Both the position numbers and the translations under genes were made by a program. Of a DNA stretch of 64,000 bases, positions 20,801 through 29,197 are shown piece by piece. This DNA is from Pseudomonas sp. W4I3 (lineage in GTDB: Bacteria > Pseudomonadota > Gammaproteobacteria > Pseudomonadales > Pseudomonadaceae), in the NCBI RefSeq assembly GCF_030816195.1, contig NZ_JAUSXS010000001.1:3743501-3807500 (forward strand). Reading direction: 5' to 3'. How positions within the stretch are numbered: the stretch's first letter is position 1; every line of letters starts with the position of its first letter. The notes under the pieces are model-generated. The model saw only the letters and a program-made list of their open reading frames with translations, was not told the origin of the DNA and did not search any database.

Positions 20801-23209
20801 ATACCCAACGCCTACAAGACCGAAGACCTTGAGGTGGTATTCAAGGTCGCCGCTCAAGTGGCAGGTGGCAGCATCGAGCGTCGTCGCGTGAGCCTGACCG
20901 ACGTCCTGTTGAAAAACGCGGTTGATATGCCGAGTAGGCAGCTCGAGGTCCACCATAAGACATTGAATGTGCGAATCCCCTTCCTTGAAAAGGACGGCGC
21001 GCTGAGGAAGATGGTTGAAGAGGTCGACGTCGGCAAACACTATCCCGAATACCTGAAGAATGCGTTGCTGGATGACCCAGTGCAGAAAGCCGCACACCAG
21101 GCAGTCTTTACAGAGCAGGTGCCCATCACCCTGCAGATCAAGGCACTGGAACAGGCGATCAGGGGAAGCTTTGGCTTCGATATGACTGGCTTTCGCTACG
21201 TCAGGGAAATTCTTGACCCCAAGCCAGGCGCAAAAACAGTTGATGGTAAAGAGATTGCGATCAGGCCATTAGCGTTTATTCGCACATCTGGCGATGCTCC
21301 AGACATAGTCGCAAACGCCTACCTGATTGAGCCCAGCGACAGCGAGGCCGGACCGCATATTCTTTATCGTCCGATGAGTGCCAGTACGCCATTGCTGCAA
21401 TTTCGCACCCGCGCAGAATTGATGAAAGCTATCCAGAAGCCCGCTCAGACGCAGAAAGAAATTATTAACTGGATGTCCGATGACAACACTCGAACCGCCT
21501 ACCGGAACGGAGGGTTCCTGAGCCCGCATACGGTCGTGATGGGCCAGAATGTCGACCCGTTGATCAAGCTCAATCCGTTCCACCCAACCGCCGCTGCGCC
21601 CACCCTGGCTACGGACGGCTATGCCGCCGCCACCACCCTGCAAGCGCAACTTAACGCGGGGCAACTGATGAACTCTCTTTACGAGGCCAACGCAAGCGCT
21701 CAGATCTCTTCGGCCGCAGAGATGGCGGTTACGACCGAGGACAGCACGTCGGCGTTACACACCCAACTCGGTTGGTTGGTCTTGAACGCGGTTCTTTCCT
21801 TTCCGCTTCTTCCAGCAAAGTTAGCCTATGCCGCCTATGCCCTACAGGCCCTTAACATCGTCAACGACATTGAAACGCTGACCGACGGCGACGACGAGAG
21901 AAAAGCGGAGGCCACAGTAGACTTGTTGGTCAACCTTGCAATACTGCTGATTGCGCATCTAGCGGCCCCCCGCATGACCAAGCCTGCGGGAGATGCCTTG
22001 ACCACCAAGGCTTTAGAAGGCCGGATATTGCCAGACGGCACGCCTGGCAATGAACTGGCTCCGCGTAGCATTCAGCTGGGTGGAACGGCGCAAAGCCTCT
22101 ACTCGATCGAAGGCGTAGTAGCTTCGTATATAGACACTTATAACGGAGGAGATCGAATCAACGTACTAGGCCATGGATCTGAACCTGCGCCGGGACAACC
22201 TTCCAAAATAATGAGCGAAGACGGAAAATTGTATTCAGCTCAAGAGATCTACGACTTACTACTCGAACGCGGCATAGATCTGAAAAAGTTCAAAGAGGGG
22301 CGTGTGCTCGCCTGCTGGTCGGCATCAGGGGGTGACAACTCATTTATTGCTGACATGCACAGCATCACGGGCGTACCGTTCAAAGGCTACGAAGGTCCGA
22401 TAGTGACGGACATTATTCCGGGCGTAAATATCGACGAACTTTACCAAGAGTACGTTAAAAACAATAGGCTTTATTTTCCGGAACTCGCAAACTCTGACAT
22501 AGAGTCGATGGCACAACGGCAACTTGATAATTATGTCGACAATCATTTTAAGCAGGTCGATATTAAAAAAGATCACGGATCAGTCATCTGGCTTAACATA
22601 GGGACCGAAAAAAATCCCGTCTGGCAGAAATACGTCGTCGATTATCAGCCTAAACGCACCGGGCCTCCTAAAGCCAAGGCTGAAGCTAAGGACGACGCGC
22701 CGATTGTGCCCACTGTGGCCGCACATCCCGTGGTCGACGTCCTGATGGGCGAAAGCCACACCGTGCAAGACGGCCAATCGATACTCACCACTCGCAGCCT
22801 TTCAGACTGCTCAGCGCTTGTGGTTCTGTCGGATCTCAAAGATGGCGTCTATCAAAAGCGCACGATGATGCACTTGACCGGCAGCAACCTGGAGTTCGGC
22901 TTATGCAGCGGGGATGTTTACGAACATCTGGAAGCGTTGGATCGCTCATTGAACCGCGGCGGGAAAGTCATTCTCGTAGGCGGCAGTCAATCACAGTCCG
23001 TCGTTGGGGTGGCAACCACCGTCGGGCAAGAATATAACGGCAAGAAGCCACTCCTGGATCTGCTCAAAAAGCCTGGTGTAGAGGCGGTGATCGCAGGCTC
23101 CGTCGGCGTGACCGTCAAACCGGACGGCACCTTTACGTTGCTGGAGGGCACAGGCAATGGCGTATTCGACGCCAAAAAAGTCAAGGACGTGTTCGACTTC
23201 GCTGACTAA
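17804..23209 (+). CDS. Large multidomain toxin, protease- and deamidase-like C-terminus
   Basis: An 1801-residue protein without signal peptide. Start at 17804 (MIHTHLS), eight bases after an AAAAGGG site. Layout: two diverged copies of a roughly 180-residue module (about 190-357 and 403-582), a Pro/Ala linker (584-644), a large central region resembling the dermonecrotic-toxin-like proteins of Pseudomonas (650-1265), a hydrophobic stretch (about 1318-1385) fit for membrane insertion, then a caspase-like domain with H1457 (VLGHG) and C1504 (VLACWSA). That 47-residue spacing is close to the H/C pair of clostridial and MARTX autoprocessing domains. The last 150 residues look CheD/CNF-like: LTTRSLSDCSALVVLSD with T1663/C1669, H1690, then VGG and a C-terminal GSVGVT...TG segment. 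By inference it is a delivered toxin that deamidates a host target. No secretion genes are adjacent. GC drops from about 22100. Confidence 0.72.
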   Translation: MIHTHLSATPPSTIRTHEPAAPLIPPRSVTSRVIELFLSPRNTPGALSPASLVLRQRIEPLLRDAVTTEQPSLAEHIVQLIKNSSEPLTDTTLHQEVERRLGQPSAPDPQKTYAQVIQQIFESLPPSVPNAHRLLPRARRDLQNPISPPSPRQASVRSFADALVNRGDRQLAIGVANSLVLQQQIAANGLRRCAAECNVTVPPDSTFGQAWAELADALHSEPFKSFAQGRQIDISKLLIDTSGTLTETKNNRDVNYYLHRDTAWASASTAVLAAARKVAGRGFLVEFSDRNHSDAYTVAQFYGLNPGYTKGDTLFAIGQLFRDGTFRSLISADPEYATQYAPIKQLQQNASQRIVDLPQPQLNQRLAAFAPKPVSKTVEEADRELALRCSQALMKLLPDCQDGAVEFPILVNDIPEYSTFNQVRNNLLNALNSAKFKAFLIEENLDPGSVRIAPDNAELTGKVNGVDTAFTLNDLSNWTVVWGEIMSAVQAWAAGSDAYVQYPSTTSARLYDVMRFYKEPIPSEISSRESDWQERRSTTYLGRVADMIRNKGFKALLSPSADDSNSQEVRKRQQAVIQQFTGQPAPLSPLETLAADVHAQPLAPVKRAEPTAPDANAATTAKAPPATAPQATTPTASSENPALGNAVAQMSRKLFSGQPNLRSVVEGMLGDAINDASPGLDFDVNHLAFATPDPDGSNQFVETQLVELALDYLANRSALPFLRGNGKFVDTRPDVLAHTGFAPGTPLALDEEAVNRAVSMLPAKLNEAIKAAKLEYWNAPAVSTPASGDAGKGASYSGSRQALIVSLLRDNLFQAALYQPGLTEEERDTLDMVLKYPVGSTRPRAAQGSLVEVYTLDGHHSHGFSPTSPNILIKRMLPGNTVKLMCEPSGKVSAYNDEEPPKTKVNDDIFNTQANIIINRKLGQLLATAPSSAIAATPGQPKVSVPDWLANAVEADRFTMHELALKLASHLRSNKIGSSMKELKDIRTFAQEKFSAQLPIPNAYKTEDLEVVFKVAAQVAGGSIERRRVSLTDVLLKNAVDMPSRQLEVHHKTLNVRIPFLEKDGALRKMVEEVDVGKHYPEYLKNALLDDPVQKAAHQAVFTEQVPITLQIKALEQAIRGSFGFDMTGFRYVREILDPKPGAKTVDGKEIAIRPLAFIRTSGDAPDIVANAYLIEPSDSEAGPHILYRPMSASTPLLQFRTRAELMKAIQKPAQTQKEIINWMSDDNTRTAYRNGGFLSPHTVVMGQNVDPLIKLNPFHPTAAAPTLATDGYAAATTLQAQLNAGQLMNSLYEANASAQISSAAEMAVTTEDSTSALHTQLGWLVLNAVLSFPLLPAKLAYAAYALQALNIVNDIETLTDGDDERKAEATVDLLVNLAILLIAHLAAPRMTKPAGDALTTKALEGRILPDGTPGNELAPRSIQLGGTAQSLYSIEGVVASYIDTYNGGDRINVLGHGSEPAPGQPSKIMSEDGKLYSAQEIYDLLLERGIDLKKFKEGRVLACWSASGGDNSFIADMHSITGVPFKGYEGPIVTDIIPGVNIDELYQEYVKNNRLYFPELANSDIESMAQRQLDNYVDNHFKQVDIKKDHGSVIWLNIGTEKNPVWQKYVVDYQPKRTGPPKAKAEAKDDAPIVPTVAAHPVVDVLMGESHTVQDGQSILTTRSLSDCSALVVLSDLKDGVYQKRTMMHLTGSNLEFGLCSGDVYEHLEALDRSLNRGGKVILVGGSQSQSVVGVATTVGQEYNGKKPLLDLLKKPGVEAVIAGSVGVTVKPDGTFTLLEGTGNGVFDAKKVKDVFDFAD

Positions 23210-23224
23210 GCCTGGCGGCCGAGC

Positions 23225-23261
23225 AACTTGCAGCCGTTGGCTGAGCCAACGGCTGCAAGTT
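23225..23261. terminator. Bidirectional terminator between toxin and tpx
   Basis: A perfect 17-bp inverted repeat, AACTTGCAGCCGTTGGC and its complement, with a TGA loop. It lies between the convergent toxin gene and tpx and can stop transcripts from both sides, although T-runs are weak. Confidence 0.75.
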
Positions 23262-23278
23262 CGTCACCAGCTAATGCT

Positions 23279-23779
23279 TTACTTCAAAACAGCCAGGGCT
23301 GCTTCATAGTTTGGCTCCTGGCCAATTTCGGCAACCAGTTCGCTGTGCAATACGTTGTCGTTCTCGTCCAATACCACGACAGCGCGAGCGGTAAGGCTGC
23401 GCAGCGGGCCGTCGACGATGTCTACACCGTAGTCCTGAGAGAACGCGGCGCTGCGGAAGTCCGACAGGCTTTTCACGTTTTCCAGGCCTTCGGAGCCGCA
23501 GAAACGCGCCTGGGCAAATGGCAGGTCCGAGGAAATGCACAGTACGACGGTATTGTTCAGCTCGTTGGCCTGAGCGTTGAACTTGCGTACCGAGGTCGCG
23601 CAAGTCGGGGTGTCGACGCTTGGGAAGATGTTCAACACTTTGCGCTTGCCGGCGAAGGTCGCCAGGGTGGCGTCCGACAGATCGCCGGCGGTCAGGGTGA
23701 AGTCTGGGGCCTGGGTGCCGGTTTGCGGCAGTTCGCCTTCAACCTGGACAGGGTTACCACGGAGGGTGACTTGAGCCAT
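23279..23779 (-). CDS. tpx: Thiol peroxidase Tpx
   Basis: A 166-residue atypical 2-Cys peroxiredoxin that reduces alkyl hydroperoxides and H2O2 using thioredoxin. The peroxidatic cysteine is C60 in [15 protein letters not shown] and the resolving cysteine C94 in [13 protein letters not shown], the standard Tpx pair. Start MAQVTLRG at 23779 matches the family length; longer in-frame extension up to 23869 has no family resemblance. Convergent with the toxin gene, divergent from the glycosyltransferase. Confidence 0.96.
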   Translation of the reverse strand: MAQVTLRGNPVQVEGELPQTGTQAPDFTLTAGDLSDATLATFAGKRKVLNIFPSVDTPTCATSVRKFNAQANELNNTVVLCISSDLPFAQARFCGSEGLENVKSLSDFRSAAFSQDYGVDIVDGPLRSLTARAVVVLDENDNVLHSELVAEIGQEPNYEAALAVLK

Positions 23780-23939
23780 GATCAGAATCCTTATGTTGGG
23801 TTTGGTTAAACGAATTCGAGAGGCGGAAGTTAACCACAAAGTGCGTTGGCTACCTACCGCCAGCAACAAATTGTCATATCGCCGGGTTGTGGTTTAATTG
23901 CGCGCTTTTTTTGCCTGCACCTCAAGGAACCTGTCGTTG

Positions 23940-25229
23940 ATGAATCAGCCCGCCACCAAAGTCCTGGTCATTGGTTACGTCTGGCCGGAGCCCCGTTCCT
24001 CGGCCGCGGGCGGGCATATGATGCAGATTCTCGAGAGTTTTCTCACACAAGGTTGGGACATTACCTTCAGCAGCCCCGCGACCATCGGTGAGCACAAGGC
24101 TGATTTGCCGGCGCTGGGCATCCATGAGTGCGCCATCGAACTTAATAACAGCAGCTTCGACGACTTTATCCGCGAGCTGGCGCCGGACATCGTGCTGTTC
24201 GACCGCTTCATGATGGAAGAACAGTTTGGCTGGCGCGTGGAAAAATGCTGCCCCGGCGCTTTACGCGTGCTGGAGACCTCCGACCTGCAAAGCCTGCGCG
24301 ACGCACGGCACCAGCGGCTCAAGGATGCGCTCAAGGCAGCTCCCGACAACGACGACTTCAGCGCCTTGTTCGCCCCGAACCTGGAGCAGGAGTTTCAGCT
24401 GATGGCTGGCACCGATCTGGCCAAACGCGAAATCGCCGCGATTTACCGCTGCGACATCAGTTTGATGATCTCCGACGTGGAGATCCGTCTGCTCACCGAT
24501 CAGTTCAAGGTGCCCAGCGCCCTGCTCCATTGGTGCCCCTTGATGATGGCACCCCCGACCGAAGCCTTCGCGCCGTTCGAAGACCGCGCGCACTTTCTCA
24601 GCATCGGTAACTTTCGCCACGCGCCCAACTGGGATGCGGTGCTATGGATGAAGAACAGTCTGTGGCCGTTGATCCGCCAGCAATTGCCCGGCGCCCAGTT
24701 GCATATCTACGGCGCCTACACCCCGCCCAAGGCCACCGCGCTGCACAACCCGGCACAGGGCTTTCATGTAATGAACTGGGCCGAAGATGCACTGCAAGTG
24801 ATGACGGCCGCGCGCATCTGCCTGGCGCCGCTGCGCTTTGGTGCGGGCATCAAGGGCAAGCTGGTCGACGCCATGCTGTGCGGCACGCCCAGTGTGACCA
24901 CCCCGATCGGCGCCGAGGCCATGGGCGATGACCAGCCCTGGCCCGGCGTGATCGAACACGACGCCCTGGCCCTGGCCGCTGCCGCCGTGAGCCTCTACCA
25001 GGACCGCGAGCGCTGGACCCAGGCCCAGGAACGTGGGCGTCAGGTCCTGGCTCGGCGTTATGACCAGGGCTTCCACGGGCCAGCCTTGGTTGAATGCCTG
25101 GAGCAATGCCGCCGCAATCTTGCCGCCCATCGCCGGGACAACTTTACCGGCAGCATGCTGCGCCATCATGCGCATAAAAGTACGCAATACATGTCCCAGT
25201 GGATCGAGGCAAAAAATCGCAACATCTAG
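23940..25229 (+). CDS. Glycosyltransferase, GT-B fold
   Basis: A 429-residue protein with an N-terminal Rossmann-like half (KVLVIGYVWPEPRSSAAGGHMMQIL) and the GT1/GT4-type donor-binding signature near the C-terminus (APLRFGAGIKGKLVDAMLCGTPSVTTPIGAEAMG). Start at 23940, preceded by AAGGAA; upstream in-frame ATG at 23898 is less likely. Cytosolic or membrane-associated sugar transfer onto a surface glycan is inferred; donor and acceptor are unknown. It stands alone, next to the accessory island that begins with the GNAT gene. Confidence 0.85.
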   Translation: MNQPATKVLVIGYVWPEPRSSAAGGHMMQILESFLTQGWDITFSSPATIGEHKADLPALGIHECAIELNNSSFDDFIRELAPDIVLFDRFMMEEQFGWRVEKCCPGALRVLETSDLQSLRDARHQRLKDALKAAPDNDDFSALFAPNLEQEFQLMAGTDLAKREIAAIYRCDISLMISDVEIRLLTDQFKVPSALLHWCPLMMAPPTEAFAPFEDRAHFLSIGNFRHAPNWDAVLWMKNSLWPLIRQQLPGAQLHIYGAYTPPKATALHNPAQGFHVMNWAEDALQVMTAARICLAPLRFGAGIKGKLVDAMLCGTPSVTTPIGAEAMGDDQPWPGVIEHDALALAAAAVSLYQDRERWTQAQERGRQVLARRYDQGFHGPALVECLEQCRRNLAAHRRDNFTGSMLRHHAHKSTQYMSQWIEAKNRNI

Positions 25230-25315
25230 ACAATCGAGCAACGCGAAGAGCATGAAAAGCGTGATTCAGACTTGTCGCCGCTGCGCGGCAAGTCGAATCG
25301 GATATTCCCTGAGCC

Positions 25316-25828
25316 TTAACGCGCCCAAACGTACCTCACCTCCTCCAGAGACACCCCGCCACGGGCGAGCGTGCGACGGCTGCCAAGCTCTTCCCGCCCT
25401 CCGAGCCCTTGATAGAAACGCACAGCTCTTTGGTTTTCAGCTAAAACCCATAAGGTAATCACCTTATAACCCTGATCAACCAAACGCTGTAAACCTGACT
25501 CCCATAATTGCGCGCCTATACCCTTGCCCCAGTATTTTGCCAAAACGTAGATAGCCATCACCTCTCCCGCTTCTGCTCCTGCCTTATCTTGATCACGGCA
25601 AGGCCCCACTGAAATCCAACCAGTAACGTTCCCATCCACCTCTGAAACTAAAACGTCAACCTCTTTGCTTCCAATCGCATGAGTCCAATAAGCTTCCCTC
25701 TTCGGCAAGGTCGCAGAAAGCGAAGCCAAAAAATCAGCAGGCATTAGATCAAGATAAGCATGTTGCCAGCTACTGATATGAACGTTGGCAATGCTATTTG
25801 CATCGCTGGGACGTGCATCACGAATCAT
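25316..25828 (-). CDS. GNAT family N-acetyltransferase
   Basis: A 170-residue acetyltransferase. The acetyl-CoA loop is seen as IYVLAKYWGKGIGAQLWESGLQRLVDQGY, with the C-terminal ENQRAVRFYQGLGG typical of GNATs. Start at 25828 (MIRDARPSDANSIANVH) is favoured by a GAGGG ribosome-binding site; ATG at 25912 lacks one. It follows the exporter gene after a 165-bp gap, so it may be the last member of the island or an independent gene. It could be self-resistance or tailoring, but the substrate is unknown. Confidence 0.85.
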   Translation of the reverse strand: MIRDARPSDANSIANVHISSWQHAYLDLMPADFLASLSATLPKREAYWTHAIGSKEVDVLVSEVDGNVTGWISVGPCRDQDKAGAEAGEVMAIYVLAKYWGKGIGAQLWESGLQRLVDQGYKVITLWVLAENQRAVRFYQGLGGREELGSRRTLARGGVSLEEVRYVWAR

Positions 25829-25992
25829 AACTATACCCTCACTCGCGTCTACTTCAGATAAATCTTCTGTAATCCTGCCCGCCACTTCTTCTCCGGACGC
25901 TGGATATTGCATAAACGTGCCTTCAGCTTCGTTCCTATATTTCAGCGGCGCTGCGTTTCATAAATTCTCACTAACCCTGACCTATATATCAA

Positions 25993-27258
25993 TCAGGCGA
26001 TTTTCAGCGATCGCGCTCTAAAATACTGAGTAAGGTTTACTAATATGACAACCGAAGCCGTCGCGACTGCCGCACCACTCACCCCATACCGAGGAATCAA
26101 CAGTACGTTTGCGATAATATTGAGTAGAACTGAGGTCATCATACTGATCGCAAAAAAAGCCACTTCGCCTTTCATGTACAACGCGGTAGCCACAGGCCCA
26201 GTGCCTGCGTTGACCATTTGTGCAATAGCTAATATTACAAGGCAAAAACTAAAGGCACCGACTACGGGTTCTCCAACCAACATGGACAATACAAAGCCTG
26301 GAAATATACTAAGCACCAAGAAAAACGGCAAAGACCAGAGCAGCACATATTTTTGAACTAAACAAAACGTTTTCCTAGCCGAAGCCAAATCGTTCTCCTT
26401 GTACTGCCTTACGATAATTGGGCCGAAAATCGCATTTCCAGCCGAGATAGCTATTGTTACCACTGTAACTATTTGACATATCACACCGTAAATCGCAACA
26501 GCATGACTATCAACATAATAGCCCATAATAATCACATCACACTTAAGCAGTGCCACATTAGACAAGCTCGTCGACATCAACCACCAATTACCTGAGCGCT
26601 TCAGGTCAACCGGCGATTCCTGCTCATCGTTAAACTCGCGCATCTTCGTCAATAACAATATACCAACAAGCAACACTAAACCAAGAAAAGCAGAAAAAGA
26701 ATAAACCAACAATATATTATTGATTTCATCAACAACGTTAATCAATACAAAGCATGCAATGGTTATAAATGGCAAAAAAATACCGATGGCATATTGCTCG
26801 GCAATCACTCTTCCGACTCCATCCAGCACCCCCTTTATAAGCGCTATCAAAGACCTCAAAAGCAACAGCAGTGGCAAATAAAAAAAACTGTATTCCGGCT
26901 TAGACACGATCCCTATCCAGATCAGACCAAACAACACAACACCTATGGCGAGCGTTAAAAGGCTCGAATCTTTCAATGCCGCCCTCAATGCCAAAACTGA
27001 ATTAATACGACCACTGCCCGCGAAAGCTTTTGTCAATATTACAGGCCAGCCAAATGTGGTAAATACTAGGCAAATAGCCAAAATGGCATTAAGCGACGTT
27101 ATAACGCCAAAGCGCTCACCACCAATCGTCCGCATCATGTAACTAGACAGCAATAGCGAGGCAGCCATTGACAAAAATTGAATCAACGTAGAATGGCTGA
27201 TCTTCCTAAGCAAGCCACTATTTGCCTCCGAAACAAAAGAAAACTTTCGCTTTCTCAT
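25993..27258 (-). CDS. Polytopic flippase/MATE-superfamily exporter
   Basis: A 421-residue protein with about twelve hydrophobic helices, resembling Wzx/oligosaccharide-flippase members of the MOP superfamily (ISHSTLIQFLSMAASLLLSSYMMRTIGGERFGVITSL at the N-terminus). AT-rich coding sequence unlike the neighbours outside the island. Its ATG overlaps the end of the dehydrogenase gene region (stop at 27260-27262), so they are coupled. In this setting it probably exports the product of the modification genes; a role in surface glycan flipping is the alternative because a glycosyltransferase lies nearby. Confidence 0.8.
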   Translation of the reverse strand: MRKRKFSFVSEANSGLLRKISHSTLIQFLSMAASLLLSSYMMRTIGGERFGVITSLNAILAICLVFTTFGWPVILTKAFAGSGRINSVLALRAALKDSSLLTLAIGVVLFGLIWIGIVSKPEYSFFYLPLLLLLRSLIALIKGVLDGVGRVIAEQYAIGIFLPFITIACFVLINVVDEINNILLVYSFSAFLGLVLLVGILLLTKMREFNDEQESPVDLKRSGNWWLMSTSLSNVALLKCDVIIMGYYVDSHAVAIYGVICQIVTVVTIAISAGNAIFGPIIVRQYKENDLASARKTFCLVQKYVLLWSLPFFLVLSIFPGFVLSMLVGEPVVGAFSFCLVILAIAQMVNAGTGPVATALYMKGEVAFFAISMMTSVLLNIIANVLLIPRYGVSGAAVATASVVILVNLTQYFRARSLKIA

Positions 27259-27259
27259 T

Positions 27260-29197
27260 TCATTTCCTCACTGCGCGTCCGACAGCAGCAAAATAATTGA
27301 GTGTTGATACCGAGTTCAACTCGGTGATTTTCGCTGCCGTCAGGTCATTTGAAGCGGGCGTTATGAACAGCCCGAGTTTCATGCGCGCGCATGAAATACA
27401 AACTTTTTGCATCAACATACCAAGTCTCAACAGAGCATTAACATAGCCCACTGAATTGAGGCCCTCAACCGAGCTTGCGAACCAGTAAATATCCGATGCC
27501 TGCACGACTGGTTTCTGCCCTATTACGGCGTTTTCCAACAAAGCGCTTTCTATTTCCTTAAAATTGATGAAGCATCGCTCCTTTTTACTCCATCTCTGCA
27601 CCTTGAACATGTCATCATTAACCCGTTTGAGATGGAACATCTCCAGCGCATCACAGTCATTCAACAATTCCAAACAAGAGCTTACCGCGCCGAATGCACT
27701 GATAGGGTCAATCAGCGTTGGCGAGAAAATTCGCGTCGTTTTTCTTTCTGTTGAAAGAGCTTTCCATAAAGGACCAGGCTCGACGGACTCACTCTCATGA
27801 AAAAAATTTTCACCTATTAAGGATTCTGAATTGATTTTTTCAGCTTTGTATTCAAGATAGACGAGTAGATTTTGATACCAACCATGAGAAATCCAATGCG
27901 CTGCTTCCGAATATAAGCTGCGTACGTTTTCTAGATTAACCAGGAATCCTGACTGAATGAGCTCATCAACCAAGTTTATAGAAACGTTTTGACTTAGGCT
28001 AAGTTCCAAAGGCGTTGAAGGGCGATCACCACGCCTAGAAACCTGAGCATAATTTAGTACTCTGAACATAGACTCATCGAGTATAAGTTTCGCACATTTA
28101 GGATACGACGTTACACCGACCAACTTACCCTCTGCAAAATAGCACCATAAAAAGGGGTTGGTGTTATAGCAAGCACTTCTACTGAAATCCTCGCGCTCAC
28201 ACGCTACGATGTCACTTGTTGTTTGAAGCGTTGCCTCTGACGCCATACGACCGACAGGTCTACTTATCGAAAAACCACAAATAGGTATATCCTGAAGATC
28301 AAACTCATTAAAAACATTCTGATCTATAAAGCCCTCCATTAACGACCACCCGTAGGCAGCACTTAATTGGCGCAGCGTTTCAATACAATGACCGGCATCC
28401 AAGAAGATCGCGCGAAAACTCCTACTTTCACGATAACGCCACATGGGACGCTCCACCCTCGCAGTCAACACAAGAGACAAACGCCTATGGTTACTTCCAT
28501 CGCTACTGGCCATTTTATAAACGAGTTGATTGTTCGGCGGATCAAAACAATAAACACCATCAGGGATATTTTCGACTCCGTTTATAATAACCAACGCTTC
28601 AATTGGATGACGCGCGCCCCCTGATGGATTCGCCTTACGCAGCCAAGGCCCAAAATCGCCTCCGTTGATTTCCCCTACGGCAAGGAAAGTACCTGATAAA
28701 ATATTACTCAGCAGTTGCACCTCACTTTCTATGCTGCACAGGTGCATTTGCGGCAAGGGCAGATTGAGTCGCTTTAACTCAGCATTTCTTTGAGTGTAAA
28801 CATCTGGCGGTCGTGCAATTTTCCCATACTCATTCATTTGCTCACGATCTTTCTCAAATCGCTCTATTGAATCATAGTTATGAAAAACGTACCCGTGAAC
28901 AAAAGAATGGTAATAATCAAGGAACACGCTACCTTTTTTCGTTACGGAACAGTTTGGTTCTGGTAAAAGCAAACTTTTTTCAGTCAATATTTCTACGTCA
29001 TGCAAAGCCTCACCTTCCGCAGAGGAGGCATCCCTTAGAATTTTTATAAGCTTAGGATACTCATCCTTACCGATAGCGCCGTATAAAGTAGACGCAACAG
29101 GATTGACGACCGTCCACCGACTGTTCCCTTGAGAATTCGGAGAAACCAACTTTGTTTGCAAGACATAAAGAGACGGATTCGTAAACAAACTTCTCAT
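27260..29197 (-). CDS. Tandem SagB/ThcOx-type dehydrogenase
   Basis: A 645-residue protein with two nitroreductase-fold SagB-type modules. Module 1 (about 90-330) has the SagB signature PSGGARHPIEALVI (191-204), the GVYCFDP motif and YRESRSFRAIFLDAGHCIETLRQLSAAYG. A winged-helix-like linker (about 370-425, ending LVDELIQSGFLV) precedes module 2 (about 435-645), in which SDIYWFASSVEGLNSVGYVNALLRLGML matches the C-terminal half but the SGGARHP motif is missing. SagB enzymes are FMN-dependent and oxidise azolines to azoles in thiazole/oxazole peptides or dehydrogenate other peptides. The ATG overlaps the kinase gene stop (ATGA). No YcaO cyclodehydratase is present, so the reaction is unclear. 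Confidence 0.8.
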   Translation of the reverse strand: MRSLFTNPSLYVLQTKLVSPNSQGNSRWTVVNPVASTLYGAIGKDEYPKLIKILRDASSAEGEALHDVEILTEKSLLLPEPNCSVTKKGSVFLDYYHSFVHGYVFHNYDSIERFEKDREQMNEYGKIARPPDVYTQRNAELKRLNLPLPQMHLCSIESEVQLLSNILSGTFLAVGEINGGDFGPWLRKANPSGGARHPIEALVIINGVENIPDGVYCFDPPNNQLVYKMASSDGSNHRRLSLVLTARVERPMWRYRESRSFRAIFLDAGHCIETLRQLSAAYGWSLMEGFIDQNVFNEFDLQDIPICGFSISRPVGRMASEATLQTTSDIVACEREDFSRSACYNTNPFLWCYFAEGKLVGVTSYPKCAKLILDESMFRVLNYAQVSRRGDRPSTPLELSLSQNVSINLVDELIQSGFLVNLENVRSLYSEAAHWISHGWYQNLLVYLEYKAEKINSESLIGENFFHESESVEPGPLWKALSTERKTTRIFSPTLIDPISAFGAVSSCLELLNDCDALEMFHLKRVNDDMFKVQRWSKKERCFINFKEIESALLENAVIGQKPVVQASDIYWFASSVEGLNSVGYVNALLRLGMLMQKVCISCARMKLGLFITPASNDLTAAKITELNSVSTLNYFAAVGRAVRK

